A stretch of 64,000 nt of DNA. Source: Lysobacter sp. 5GHs7-4. Lineage in GTDB: Bacteria > Pseudomonadota > Gammaproteobacteria > Xanthomonadales > Xanthomonadaceae. The DNA is taken from NCBI RefSeq assembly GCF_021284765.1, contig NZ_CP089924.1:1940001-2004000 (forward strand), given 5' to 3'. How positions within the stretch are numbered: position 1 is the first letter of the stretch; every line of letters starts with the position of its first letter. The notes beneath the pieces are model-generated. The model made no database searches. It was not told the DNA's origin and worked only from the letters and a program-made list of their open reading frames with translations. Below, in pieces: positions 33,620-42,617 of the stretch. The position numbers and the translations under genes are program-made.

Positions 33620-34516
33620 ATGAACGCATCCCCCTATCGCGCCGGTCACGTAGCCGTGATCGGCCGCCCCAACGTGGGCAAATCCACCCTGGTCAACGCC
33701 CTGGTCGGCGCCAAGGTCAGCATCGTCTCGCCGCGGCCGCAGACCACCCGCCACCAGTTGCTGGGCATCGCCACGTTCCCGGAAGGGCAGCTGCTGCTGG
33801 TCGATACGCCCGGCATCCACCGCGAACAGAAGCGCGCCATGAACCGCTGGATGAACCGCGCCGCGCGCGGCGCGCTGGAAGGCGTGGACGCGGCCCTGCT
33901 GGTGGTGCGCGCCGGCCAGTGGGACGACGAGGACGGTCTGGCCTACGACGCCCTGCGCAAGGCCGGGCTGCCGGTGGTGCTGGTGGTGAACCAGGTCGAC
34001 CGCCTCAAGGACAAGACCGCGCTGCTGCCGTACCTGGCCAAGGTCAGCGACGGCCGCGAATTCGCCGGCGTGCATCCGATTTCCGCGCTCAAGCGCAGCG
34101 GGCTGGAAGCGCTGGTCAAGACCGTGCTGGGTTTCCTGCCGGAGCAGGACGCGCTGTACGGCGAGGACGAGATCACCGACAAGAGCCAGCGTTTCCTGGC
34201 CGGCGAGATGGTGCGCGAGCAGCTGATGCGCCAGCTCGGCGAAGAACTGCCGTACGCGACCACGGTGGAGATCGAGAAGTTCGAGGTCGACGGCAGCATG
34301 CTGCGCATCGGCGCGGTGATCTGGGTCGAGCGCGACGGCCAGAAGGCGATCGTGATCGGCAAGGGCGGCGAGCGCCTGCGCGAGATCGGTTCCAAGTCGC
34401 GCATCCAGATGGAGCGCCTGTTCGGCGCGAAAGTGTTCCTGGAAACCTGGGTGCGCGTGCGCGAGGGCTGGTCGGACGACGAAGCCGCGCTGCGCGCGTT
34501 CGGCTACCACGACTGA
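33620..34516 (+). CDS. era: GTPase Era
   Basis: Ribosome-assembly GTPase of 298 residues binding 16S rRNA. G1 is [15 protein letters not shown]3 DTPGIH and G4 NQVDRLKD. The KH domain lies at the C-terminal third, with [23 protein letters not shown] as the GxxG loop. It starts 102 bp after rnc. Confidence 0.97.
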   Translation: MNASPYRAGHVAVIGRPNVGKSTLVNALVGAKVSIVSPRPQTTRHQLLGIATFPEGQLLLVDTPGIHREQKRAMNRWMNRAARGALEGVDAALLVVRAGQWDDEDGLAYDALRKAGLPVVLVVNQVDRLKDKTALLPYLAKVSDGREFAGVHPISALKRSGLEALVKTVLGFLPEQDALYGEDEITDKSQRFLAGEMVREQLMRQLGEELPYATTVEIEKFEVDGSMLRIGAVIWVERDGQKAIVIGKGGERLREIGSKSRIQMERLFGAKVFLETWVRVREGWSDDEAALRAFGYHD

Positions 34517-34523
34517 GCCCGCC

Positions 34524-35657
34524 GTGATCCCGGCCCGGGGGCGTCTGCGTGCGCGATTGATGGCGATCGCGCTGCTGTGCGCGGCGCCGGCTTGGGCCAA
34601 CATGGGCAAGCCCTGGCGGGAAGCGCTGCTGGTCGCCGAGCCGCGTGGCTTCGACGCGGTGCGTATCGTGCACGAGGACCTGCGCATCGACCTGTCCTAC
34701 CAGCCGGACTTGGCGGAGGTCCAGGTGGACTATCGCCTGCACAATACCGGCCCGGCCGTGCGCCTGCGGCCGGTGTTCGCGACCGGGGCCAACGGCGTCG
34801 CCCAATTTCAGGCCCGGCTCGACGGCCGTCCGATCGCGGCGCAGCCGCTGCAGCAGCCCACGCTGCCCAAAACCTGGCAGCCGCCCGCGACCACGCCGGG
34901 CCTGTCCGGCGAAGCGCCGCGGTCCTATGAGGTCGACCAGGCCGACAGCCTGGCCCTGGATTTCGTGCTGCCGCCGGGGCAACACGATTTCAGCGTCAGC
35001 TATCGCGCGCCGATCATGCAAAGCATGCGCGACGGCCCGACGCTGCTGTACCAGTTCGCCTACGTGCTTGCGCCGGCGCGCAGCTGGGCCGGTTTCGGCG
35101 GACTGGACGTGCGCGTGACGGTGCCCGACGGCTGGCGGTTCGCATCCGAGCCGGCGTTGCGCATCGATCCGCAGGACCGCGATCCCTACCGCGACGAGTA
35201 CCGCGGCCGCTATGCCGCATTGCCGGCCGACGCCATCGCCATCACCACCCAGGCGCCGCCGGGCATCGGCTACCAGGTGCTGAGCTGGGCGACGCTGCTG
35301 CTACTGGGGCTGGCGGTGCTGGGTGGCTGGTCGTGGTGCGCGATGACGGGCAACGCGATCGCGCGCCGCGCAGAGCGCGCGGCCGCGATCGGCCGTGCGC
35401 AGACGCGCAGGGTCTGGCCTTATGGGCTCGCGGCCGGCGCGGTCTGGGGCCTGGCGGTGACCTATACCGGACTGGCGGCGGTGTATGCACCGGAGCGTTT
35501 GCTGCCGCAGGGGCAGGGCTACCACTTCGGCTACGGCCAAGGCTTGGCCGCTATCGCGGTGGTGGCGCTGGCGATACTGCTGACGCTGGCAGGGGCTATC
35601 GCGGTGAGCGCGATCGCGCGCCGGCGTTTGCGACGTCACCGTGCCGATGCCGTCTGA
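34524..35657 (+). CDS. Exported membrane protein of unknown function
   Basis: A 377-residue protein starting at a GTG 7 bp after era. It has an N-terminal signal peptide (LMAIALLCAAPAWA), a large periplasmic beta-rich domain (about 25-245) and three C-terminal hydrophobic helices (starting SWATLLLLGLAVLGGWSW) with an Arg-rich end. The periplasmic part starts MGKPWREALLVAEPRGFDAV and has repeated YRL/LRPVFATGANG-type strands, but no family I know. It lies between era and recO, where many bacteria have no gene. A lineage-specific envelope protein is the best description. Confidence 0.75.
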   Translation: MIPARGRLRARLMAIALLCAAPAWANMGKPWREALLVAEPRGFDAVRIVHEDLRIDLSYQPDLAEVQVDYRLHNTGPAVRLRPVFATGANGVAQFQARLDGRPIAAQPLQQPTLPKTWQPPATTPGLSGEAPRSYEVDQADSLALDFVLPPGQHDFSVSYRAPIMQSMRDGPTLLYQFAYVLAPARSWAGFGGLDVRVTVPDGWRFASEPALRIDPQDRDPYRDEYRGRYAALPADAIAITTQAPPGIGYQVLSWATLLLLGLAVLGGWSWCAMTGNAIARRAERAAAIGRAQTRRVWPYGLAAGAVWGLAVTYTGLAAVYAPERLLPQGQGYHFGYGQGLAAIAVVALAILLTLAGAIAVSAIARRRLRRHRADAV

Positions 35658-35740
35658 AGAACGAATTCGACGCCATCGCCGCGGCCTCGCGATTGCGAAT
35701 GTCGCTGTCGTGCGCGCATCGGCTGCGCTAGCGTAGACGC

Positions 35741-36502
35741 ATGCGCTACACCGCCGAGCCCGCCTTCGTCCTGCACGCGCGCCCCTGGCGCGAGACCAGC
35801 GCGCTGATCGAGGTGCTGAGCCAGAACCACGGCCGCATCGGCCTGGTCGCGCGCGGCATCCAGGGGCCGAAGAAGCAGTTGCTGCGCGCGGCCCTGCAGC
35901 CGCTGCAGTGGATCCGTTTCGACGCGGTGCAGATGGGCGAGCTGGCGCGGCTGACCGCGGCCGAGGCCTTGGACGCGGCGCCGCGCCTGTCCGGCGACGC
36001 CATGCTGGCCGGCTTCTATCTCAACGAACTGAGCCTGCGCCTGGCGCCGCGCAACGATCCCTTGCCGGACCTGTACGAGGCTTATGCGCGCACGCGCCTG
36101 CGCTTGGGCGACGAGGCCTCGCCGGGCTGGACGCTGCGCCGCTTCGAGCGCGACTTGCTGGACGCGTTGGGATTTGGTTTCGACTGGAGCCACGACGGCG
36201 ACGGCGCCGCGATCGATCCGGCCGCGCGTTACCGGCTCGACCCCGAGCACGGTCCGCGCCGCCTGCTCAGCGACCGCGGCCACGCCGACCGCAGCGGCGC
36301 CGCCACCGGACAGGCCCTGTTGGCGCTGGCCGCCGACCGCCTGCCGGGCAGCGACGATCTGGCCGGCCTGCGTCGCGCCATGCGCGGCGTGCTCGCACAC
36401 CACCTCGGGCCGCGCGGTTTGAAGTCCTGGGAGCTGCTGAGCGAGTTGGCGCGCGTCGCGCCGCGCGTGCGGCCGGCGGGCGAGGGCGGTGCGGAGTCTT
36501 GA
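35741..36502 (+). CDS. recO: DNA repair protein RecO
   Basis: RecO anneals strands and helps load RecA with RecR, whose gene is at 2058-2654. The 253-residue product has the N-terminal OB-fold ([21 protein letters not shown], then [13 protein letters not shown]), then the helical domain ([26 protein letters not shown], a RecO hallmark) and a short C-terminal tail. No zinc-binding Cys cluster, as in E. coli. Reading continues the rnc-era-recO cluster; pdxJ, often next, is not there. Confidence 0.95.
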   Translation: MRYTAEPAFVLHARPWRETSALIEVLSQNHGRIGLVARGIQGPKKQLLRAALQPLQWIRFDAVQMGELARLTAAEALDAAPRLSGDAMLAGFYLNELSLRLAPRNDPLPDLYEAYARTRLRLGDEASPGWTLRRFERDLLDALGFGFDWSHDGDGAAIDPAARYRLDPEHGPRRLLSDRGHADRSGAATGQALLALAADRLPGSDDLAGLRRAMRGVLAHHLGPRGLKSWELLSELARVAPRVRPAGEGGAES

Positions 36503-36551
36503 GGGGCAGCACGTCACCTGCACCTGCGTCCGCACCTGACGCGCTTTTGCC

Positions 36552-36694
36552 CGTCATTCCCGCGCAGGCGGGAATCCAGTGGCTTTAGCGTGCATGACCG
36601 CAGAGCGAGGAAGCCTTCTAGCGGCTTCGATCAAGGGCACCGCCGATCTGGGAATCGCCCAGGTCACTGGATTCCCGCCTGCGCGGGAATGACG
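36552..36694. repeat. REP-type palindromic doublet, copy 2
   Basis: The left part CGTCATTCCCGCGCAGGCGG continues with GAATCCAGTGG. The right part (36664-36694) is the reverse complement ending CGCGGGAATGACGG. About 80 bp of internal sequence differs from copy 1 at 3242-3402. Located between recO and the receiver-Hpt gene, which converge. Confidence 0.85.
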
Positions 36695-36746
36695 GCAAAA
36701 GAAAAGCAGGCGCTACGGCGCGAGCGCAGCGCTACCCGCGCACCAC

Positions 36747-37496
36747 CTAGACCACCGCCTGCAGCGACGTCGCCAGTGTGTCCTGCACCGCGTCGTCGAA
36801 ACGCGCCAGGCGCTCGCGCGATTCGGGTTCGTTCTGCAAGGCCTGCACCGCTTCGCACAAGCGCACCGCGCCGACGAAGCCGCAGCTCGCGCGCAGCTTG
36901 TGCAGTTCCGCGCGCACCGTGTCCAGGTCTTCGCGATGCGCCGCGGCCAGGATCGCCTCGTGCGTGGTCGGCAACTCCTGCACGAACAGGCCGCGCAAGG
37001 TCTCCACGTGCGCGGAGTTGCCGTTGAGCGCGCTGGCGGCGGCCTCGTCGTCCCATACCGGCTGCTTGGCGCCGGAGGCGACGTGGGCGACGGCGCGCTG
37101 ATCGTGCGCGTCCAGGCCCAGCGCGCGCGCGATCGCCGCGCGCACCGCGGCCGCCGGCAGCGGCTTGACCAGAACCTCGCTGAAGCCGACCGCGATCAGG
37201 CCTTCCAGCACCGACGCATCGGCGGCGGCGGTGTGGGCCAGCGCGGGCGTGCGCGGATGCCGCGCGCGCAGGCGCGCGAGCAATTCGATGCCGCTGCCGT
37301 CGGGCAGGTTGGCGTCGAACAGCCACAGGTCGTAGTCCTGCGCGTTGCCCAACGCGACCGCGGCGGCGACGCTGTCGGCACCGTCGATGTCGGCGGGCAG
37401 CGCCTGCAGCGCGGCGGTGAGGAAGGCGCGGCTGGTGGGGTCGTCTTCGACCAACAGCAGACGCGGTAATGACGGCGAATTCATCGTCGGTTCCAT
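36747..37496 (-). CDS. Receiver-Hpt phosphorelay protein
   Basis: A 249-residue signalling protein. The receiver domain (about 10-125) has the acidic pair ED18-D19, phospho-acceptor Asp61 (LWLFDANLPDGSG) and the conserved Lys111 (VLVKPLP). The Hpt domain (about 155-245) holds the phosphorylatable His199 in ELHKLRASCGFVGAVRLCEAV. No output domain and no kinase beside it, so it should shuttle phosphate in a larger relay. Met5 (37484) is an alternative start. It is divergent from the ydbH-like gene, with only 34 bp between the two starts, so promoters must overlap. Confidence 0.85.
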   Translation of the reverse strand: MEPTMNSPSLPRLLLVEDDPTSRAFLTAALQALPADIDGADSVAAAVALGNAQDYDLWLFDANLPDGSGIELLARLRARHPRTPALAHTAAADASVLEGLIAVGFSEVLVKPLPAAAVRAAIARALGLDAHDQRAVAHVASGAKQPVWDDEAAASALNGNSAHVETLRGLFVQELPTTHEAILAAAHREDLDTVRAELHKLRASCGFVGAVRLCEAVQALQNEPESRERLARFDDAVQDTLATSLQAVV

Positions 37497-37530
37497 CGGG
37501 TCGGGGGCTCCGCTGGTTATGCTGCCGGCT

Positions 37531-39570
37531 ATGTCGTCCCCGATAGTACGCCTGCTGCTGTGGATGTCGCTGCCGGTTTTTTGCCTGGCCGGCGATGCCT
37601 GCGCGCGCAGCCTGAACGCGAAGATCGGGCGGATCGAGACCGCCGTCGCAAGTTTGCGCGAGGTGCGGGTGTCGCTGGACTGGCCGGCGCAGGCCGAGCA
37701 GGGCGAGCTGCGACTGGAGGCGGCCAGTGTGGTGGCGCCGGAACTGGGTTACAGGTTCGCCGATGTGAGCTGGCGCTGCCCGTTGCGGCGCGACGGCACC
37801 GGCGGCTGGCGCTGCGAGGGCGAGCTGCGCTCCGGGCGCGCCGCGCCGCTGCGGCTGGCGCTGGACCTGGGCGTGGCGGTCACCGATGCGCGTCTGTCGC
37901 GCGGCGCGGCGGTGGTCGCGCTGCACCGCAACGCGGCCGCGCCGGACGCGACCCGCATCGACCTGACCCGGGTGCCACTGGCCTGGACCCAGGCCCTGGC
38001 CGCGCAAGCCTGGCCGGAGGCGCGTTTTAAGGGCGGCGAAGTCGACGCCCGGCTGACCGTGACCGCGGCCGAGCACGCGCCGCTGCGCGTGGCCGGGCCG
38101 ATCACCCTGCGCGGCGGCGCCTTCGACACGCCCGACGGCGCCACCGCCGCCGAGCATCTGGGAGCCGAGCTCACTCTGGACGCGCGTTTCGGCGAGACCA
38201 CCGCATTCGACATCGACGGCCGCCTGCGCGGCGGCGAGCTGCTGTTCGGCAACGCCTATCTGTCGCTGCAACAGCGCGACGTGATGCTGCAACTGAGCGC
38301 GCGGCGCCAGGGCGCGCAAGGCTGGCAGTTGCCGCGCCTGCTGTGGCGCGATGAAGGCGTGCTCAGCGCGCAAGGCCGCGCCGCGCTGACCGCCGACGCC
38401 GGCCTGGATGCGCTGGATCTGGACCTGCGCAGCGAGAATCTGGCGCCCTTGCGCGACGGCTACCTCACCGGCTTTCTGGGCCTGGCCGGCCTGAGTCAGC
38501 TGCAACTGCGCGGCGCCATGCAGGCGCGCCTGCGCGTGGCCGGCGGCGAACTGCATGCGGCCGACGCCAGCCTGCAGGACGCGGCGATCGACGATCCCGA
38601 AGGCCGTTTCCGTTTCGACGGGCTGGCCGGCAACCTGCGCTACTCGGCCGACGCGCCGGTCGCCAGCGCGTTGAACTGGCAGGGCGGCGCCCTGTACGGC
38701 CTGCAGTTCGGCCCCGCGCAGTTGCCGTTCACCAGCGGCGCTGGCGAACTGCGCCTGCAGCGCGCGGTGAGCTTCCCCATGCTGGGCGGGCAGGTGAGTT
38801 TCGACGGCCTGCGCCTGCGCCCGCCCGCGGGCGAGCGCGGCCTGGACATCCGTTTCGGCCTGGCCCTGGACCGGCTCGACATCGGCCGCATCGCCAAGGC
38901 CGTGGACGGGCCGGCGTTCACCGGCGAGCTCAGCGGGCGCATTCCGCAGGCGCATTACGCCGACGACCGCCTGGCCTTCGACGGCGGCCTCAACATGCAG
39001 CTGTTCGGCGGCAGCGTGAACGTGTCCTCGCTGGCGATGGAGCGGCCGTTCGGCGTGGCGCCGACGCTGTCGGCGGATATCGCGCTGGACGACCTGGACC
39101 TGGAATCGCTGACCGGCGTGCTCGGCTTCGGCAGCATCACCGGCAAGCTCGACGGCCGCATCGACGCGCTGCGCCTGGTCGACTGGCAGCCGGTCGCGTT
39201 CGACGCCAGCCTGCGCACGGACCGTAAGCCCGGCGTGCGCCAGCGCATCAGCCAGCGCGCGGTGCAGGACCTGTCCAGCGTCGGCGACGCGTCCTTCGTC
39301 GGCAGCCTGCAGGGCATGCTGATCGGCTTCTTCGACGACTTCGGCTACGCGCGCCTGGGCATCTCCTGCCGGCTCGCCGACGAGGTCTGCCATATGGACG
39401 GATTGGGGCCGGCCAGTAAGGATTCAGGCGGCCAGGCCTTTATTATCGTCCAGGGCGCGGGCCTGCCGCGCCTGGACGTGGTCGGCATCAACCGCCGGGT
39501 CGACTGGCCGACCTTGCTGGAACGGCTCGAGGCCGTCGGCAAGGGCGACGTCAAGCCCGTCGTGCAGTAA
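37531..39570 (+). CDS. YdbH-like (AsmA superfamily) membrane-bridging protein
   Basis: A 679-residue protein with a signal or N-terminal anchor (LLLWMSLPVFCLAGDACARS), then a repetitive beta-strand body with many DGxL/GELxxR units that predicts a long beta-groove. Its C-terminal third has the YdbH-like segment LSGRIPQAHYADDRLAFDGG and LRTDRKPGVRQRISQRAVQDLSSVG, then FFDDFGYARLGISCRLADEVC. E. coli YdbH, with YhdP and TamB, is linked to phospholipid transport to the outer membrane. The call rests on layout and on the DUF1318 gene that follows, which echoes ydbH-ynbE-ydbL. The start at 37531 is chosen for its signal; a Met at 37519 is close by. Confidence 0.78.
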   Translation: MSSPIVRLLLWMSLPVFCLAGDACARSLNAKIGRIETAVASLREVRVSLDWPAQAEQGELRLEAASVVAPELGYRFADVSWRCPLRRDGTGGWRCEGELRSGRAAPLRLALDLGVAVTDARLSRGAAVVALHRNAAAPDATRIDLTRVPLAWTQALAAQAWPEARFKGGEVDARLTVTAAEHAPLRVAGPITLRGGAFDTPDGATAAEHLGAELTLDARFGETTAFDIDGRLRGGELLFGNAYLSLQQRDVMLQLSARRQGAQGWQLPRLLWRDEGVLSAQGRAALTADAGLDALDLDLRSENLAPLRDGYLTGFLGLAGLSQLQLRGAMQARLRVAGGELHAADASLQDAAIDDPEGRFRFDGLAGNLRYSADAPVASALNWQGGALYGLQFGPAQLPFTSGAGELRLQRAVSFPMLGGQVSFDGLRLRPPAGERGLDIRFGLALDRLDIGRIAKAVDGPAFTGELSGRIPQAHYADDRLAFDGGLNMQLFGGSVNVSSLAMERPFGVAPTLSADIALDDLDLESLTGVLGFGSITGKLDGRIDALRLVDWQPVAFDASLRTDRKPGVRQRISQRAVQDLSSVGDASFVGSLQGMLIGFFDDFGYARLGISCRLADEVCHMDGLGPASKDSGGQAFIIVQGAGLPRLDVVGINRRVDWPTLLERLEAVGKGDVKPVVQ

Positions 39571-39605
39571 ACCCGTCGTCGAATACTCTTCAGAAGGAAA
39601 CGAAC

Positions 39606-40214
39606 ATGCGCCGTTGGATGGGTTTGCCGGTCGCCGCCGTGATGCTCACGGCCTGCGTGACGATCAACGTGTACTTCCCGGCCGCCGAGGCCAAGGAAGC
39701 GGCCAAGGAATTCGTCGAGAAGGTGATCGGCGACGAGGTCCAGCCCACCGCGCCGACGCCCACGCCTGCGCCCAAGCCGGGCGGGCAGAGCGCGTCGTTG
39801 GGCCCGCGCATCGACTGGCTGTCGCTGGTCGGCATCGGCAGCGCCTACGCGCAGTCCTCGCCGGACATCACCATCAAGACGCCCGCGATCCAGGCCATCC
39901 AGGCGCGCATGAAGGGCCGCTTCGACGGCCAGCTGCGCGCGCATTTCGATTCCGGCGCGCTGGGCTTCGGCAACGACGGCAACGTCGAGGTGCGCGACGC
40001 GGCGCAGATCCCGCTGGCCGCGCGCGTCGGCGTCAACCAGGCCGTGGCCGATCAGAACCGCGATTCGGCCGCGGTGTACCGCGAGGTGGCGGTCGCCAAC
40101 GGCCACCCGGAATGGGAGCCGCAGATCCGCAAGGTGTTCGCGCGCCAGTGGATCGACAGCGCCCGCGGCGGCTGGTGGTACCAGGACGCCGGCGGCGGTT
40201 GGAAGCAGAAGTAA
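39606..40214 (+). CDS. DUF1318 (YdbL-like) lipoprotein
   Basis: A 202-residue lipoprotein: signal with lipobox VMLTAC and Cys17. Right after it comes VTINVYFPAAEAKEAAKEFV, the start of many DUF1318 lipoproteins. A Pro/Thr-rich linker (PTAPTPTPAPKPG) separates it from the C-terminal DUF1318 part: IQARMKGRFDGQL, NDGNVEVRDAAQIPLAARVG and VANGHPEWEPQIRKVFARQW. In E. coli the lipoprotein YnbE and the chaperone-like YdbL are two genes after ydbH; here one protein has both a lipid anchor and the YdbL body. The start has an AGAAGGA site. It lies 35 bp after the ydbH-like gene. Confidence 0.85.
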   Translation: MRRWMGLPVAAVMLTACVTINVYFPAAEAKEAAKEFVEKVIGDEVQPTAPTPTPAPKPGGQSASLGPRIDWLSLVGIGSAYAQSSPDITIKTPAIQAIQARMKGRFDGQLRAHFDSGALGFGNDGNVEVRDAAQIPLAARVGVNQAVADQNRDSAAVYREVAVANGHPEWEPQIRKVFARQWIDSARGGWWYQDAGGGWKQK

Positions 40215-40273
40215 TCGGGATTCGGGGTTCCGAGCTCGCGGCGCGACTGGCCATTCGCCGCGACGCCCCAAGC

Positions 40274-40356
40274 CGTCATCCCCGCGCGGGCGGGATCCAG
40301 AAATTTCAGCGTCATGCTGCGCTGGAGCCAGGATCCCCCGCTTTGCGGGGATGACG
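40274..40356. repeat. REP-type palindromic doublet, short copy 3
   Basis: CGTCATCCCCGCGCGGGCGG with GATCCAG at the left faces CAGGATCCCCCGCTTTGCGGGGATGACG at the right, about 83 bp in total. The internal part (40301-40328) is short and includes GTCATGCTGCGC. It lies between the DUF1318 gene and rlmD, ending 87 bp before rlmD. Confidence 0.75.
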
Positions 40357-40443
40357 AGCGAAGGCCTTGGCCTGTTCGGCCTTTCCGAACCCCGTTCCCC
40401 GAACACCGCTACAATGCGCGGCCTTTGATTCCTGCCAGCAGCT

Positions 40444-41787
40444 GTGGCCCGCATCGATCAAACCCCTTTCGAGGTCGCCATCGGCGGCCTGACGCACGAC
40501 GGCCGCGGCGTAGCCCGCCGCCCCGACGGCAAAGCCGTGTTCGTCGCCGGTGCCCTGCCGGGCGAACGCGTGATGGCCAAGCAGACCGCGCGCTCGCGCA
40601 GCTACGACGAGGCGGTGACGCTGGAGGTGCTGGAAGCCTCGGCCGACCGCGTCGCCGCGCGCTGCCAGCATTTCGGTACCTGCGGCGGCTGCGCGCTGCA
40701 GCACATGGCCGAGGACCGCCAGATCCTGGCCAAGCAAAGCGTGCTGATGGAGAACCTGGAACGCATCGGTCACGTCACGCCCGAGCGCGTGCTGCCGGCG
40801 CTGACCGATTCGGCCTGGGGCTACCGCCGCAAGGGCCGGTTCTCGGTGCGCCGGGTCGAGAAGAAGGACAAGACCCTGGTCGGTTTCCGCGAAACCGATC
40901 CGCGCTTCGTCGCCGACATCGCGCGCTGCGAAACGGTGATTCCGGCGATCGGCGACAAGATTTCCGCGCTGGCGGCGCTGGTCGATAGCCTGCAGGCGCG
41001 GCGCGAGATTCCCCAGGTGGAGTTCATCGCCGGCGACGCCATGCTCGACGACGGCGATAACGCCCACTGCGGCGTGGCGCTGACCTTCCGCCATCTGGCG
41101 CCGCTGTCGGAGTCCGACCGCAGCGCCATCGTCGCCTTCGCGCGTGAGCACGGGTTCGCCGTGTTCCTGCAGCCCGGCGGCGTCGACAGCGTGCACCCGC
41201 TGTGGCCGGCCGCGCCGCGGCTGGCGTTCACGCTGCCGCAGTGGAACCTGGAGCTGACGTTCCGGCCGCTGGACTTCATCCAGGTCAACGCCGGTTTGAA
41301 CGGCCGCATGATCCAGCATGCGCTGGACCTGCTAGCGCCGCAGCCGGAGGATCGCGTGCTCGATCTGTTCGCGGGCCTGGGAAATTTCACTCTGCCGCTG
41401 GCGCGGCAGGTACGCGAAGTGGTGGGCGTGGAGGGCGAGGCGGGGCTGGTTCAGCGCGCTCGCGAGAACGCCGCGCACAACGGCCTGGCCAATGCGCAGT
41501 TCTACGCGGCCGATTTGGGCAAGGATCTCAGCGGCGAGGCCTGGATGCGCGAGGGCTTCGACCGGCTGCTGCTGGATCCGCCGCGCTCCGGTGCGGATTT
41601 CGTGCTGACGCAGCTGCCGTTGAAGCAATTCAAGCGCATCGTGTACGTCAGCTGTCATCCGGCCTCGTTGGCGCGCGATGCGGGGTATCTGGTACGGGAG
41701 AAGGGCTGGAAGCTGCGCGCGGCGGGGGTGATGGACATGTTCCCGCATACGGCGCATGTGGAGTCGATCGCGCTGTTCGAACCCTGA
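40444..41787 (+). CDS. rlmD: 23S rRNA (uracil(1939)-C5)-methyltransferase RlmD
   Basis: SAM-dependent rRNA methyltransferase, 447 residues from a GTG. The N-terminal TRAM domain (GGLTHDGRGVARRPDG) is followed by iron-sulphur cysteines C74, C80 and C83, and a fourth in DIARCETVIP, at the positions known in E. coli. The SAM site is VLDLFAGLGNFTLPLAR; the catalytic cysteine is in VYVSCHPASLARD. The ending HTAHVESIALF is the usual one. The downstream side is a repeat-filled gap of 830 bp. Confidence 0.96.
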   Translation: MARIDQTPFEVAIGGLTHDGRGVARRPDGKAVFVAGALPGERVMAKQTARSRSYDEAVTLEVLEASADRVAARCQHFGTCGGCALQHMAEDRQILAKQSVLMENLERIGHVTPERVLPALTDSAWGYRRKGRFSVRRVEKKDKTLVGFRETDPRFVADIARCETVIPAIGDKISALAALVDSLQARREIPQVEFIAGDAMLDDGDNAHCGVALTFRHLAPLSESDRSAIVAFAREHGFAVFLQPGGVDSVHPLWPAAPRLAFTLPQWNLELTFRPLDFIQVNAGLNGRMIQHALDLLAPQPEDRVLDLFAGLGNFTLPLARQVREVVGVEGEAGLVQRARENAAHNGLANAQFYAADLGKDLSGEAWMREGFDRLLLDPPRSGADFVLTQLPLKQFKRIVYVSCHPASLARDAGYLVREKGWKLRAAGVMDMFPHTAHVESIALFEP

Positions 41788-41804
41788 GCGGTTTCGCGCA
41801 CTCT

Positions 41805-42236
41805 GTGGGAGCGGCGTAAGCCGCGACCGCGAATCCCGGCTATCGAGCCTATCCGGCTCCGATGGCCTCCAGATCCCGGCGTTGCGCTTTTAGCTCCCTC
41901 CTTTGACAAAGGAGGGTTGGGGAGGATTTGCTTTGGCTGTTGCTCTGCTGTTTCTGACCGAAGGTCAACGGCTTCCGCCTGCTGCGCATGCGGGTCACTT
42001 TCTCTTGCCGACCCTCTTTGTAGGAGCGGCGTGAGCCGCGACCGCGAATCCCGGCTATCGAGCCTATCCGGTTCCGATGGCCTCCAAATTCCGGCGTTGC
42101 GCTTTTAGCTCCCTCCTTTGACAAAGGAGGGTTGGGGAGGATTTGCTTTGGCCGTTGCTTTGCTGCTTCTGACCGAAGGTCAAGGGCTTCCGCCTGCTGC
42201 GCATGCGGGTCACTTTCTCTTGCTGGCCCAAGAGAA
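41805..42236. repeat. About 215-bp direct tandem duplication
   Basis: Copy 1 (41805-42020) and copy 2 (42021-about 42236) each read GTGGGAGCGGCGTAAGCCGC (or GTAGGAGCGGCGTGAGCCGC), then CTCCCTCCTTTGACAAAGGA, then a CTTCTGACCGAAGG-type block, and end with GCGGGTCACTTTCTCTTGC. Identity looks above 90 percent by eye, with a 2-nt length shift. Each part is a known type of dispersed repeat in Lysobacter and Xanthomonas. Confidence 0.85.
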
Positions 42237-42298
42237 AGTAACCAAAGAGAAGGGTCTGAGCCAGGAGCTCCCGTGTGGCTTCGGAGCTTGCGCGGGGA

Positions 42299-42332
42299 TT
42301 TTTCGATAAGACATCCCTGTCTTATCGAAAAA
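42299..42332. terminator. Perfect 15-bp inverted repeat, 4-nt loop
   Basis: TTTTTCGATAAGACA at 42299-42313, loop TCCC, then TGTCTTATCGAAAAA at 42318-42332. It is AT-rich in GC-rich surroundings. As RNA it would be a long hairpin; the outer A/U pairs do not form a free U-tract, so terminator function is possible but unproven. It could also be an operator for a dimeric regulator. Confidence 0.6.
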
Positions 42333-42416
42333 CGGCGCGCGTCCTGCGCGCCGCCCTCCGGGTCTGGGGATGGTCGTGTGACTTCGGGTCAATGGACTTC
42401 AATGCCGGAGCAAACT

Positions 42417-42530
<114 letters not shown>

Positions 42531-42617
42531 CTGTTGCGGCGGTTGCTCAGGTGATGCGCACGGCGTGCCGCTGTCGGACAATGCGGAAAGACCGCTGCAT
42601 TCGCGAAAGGGTGAGTT

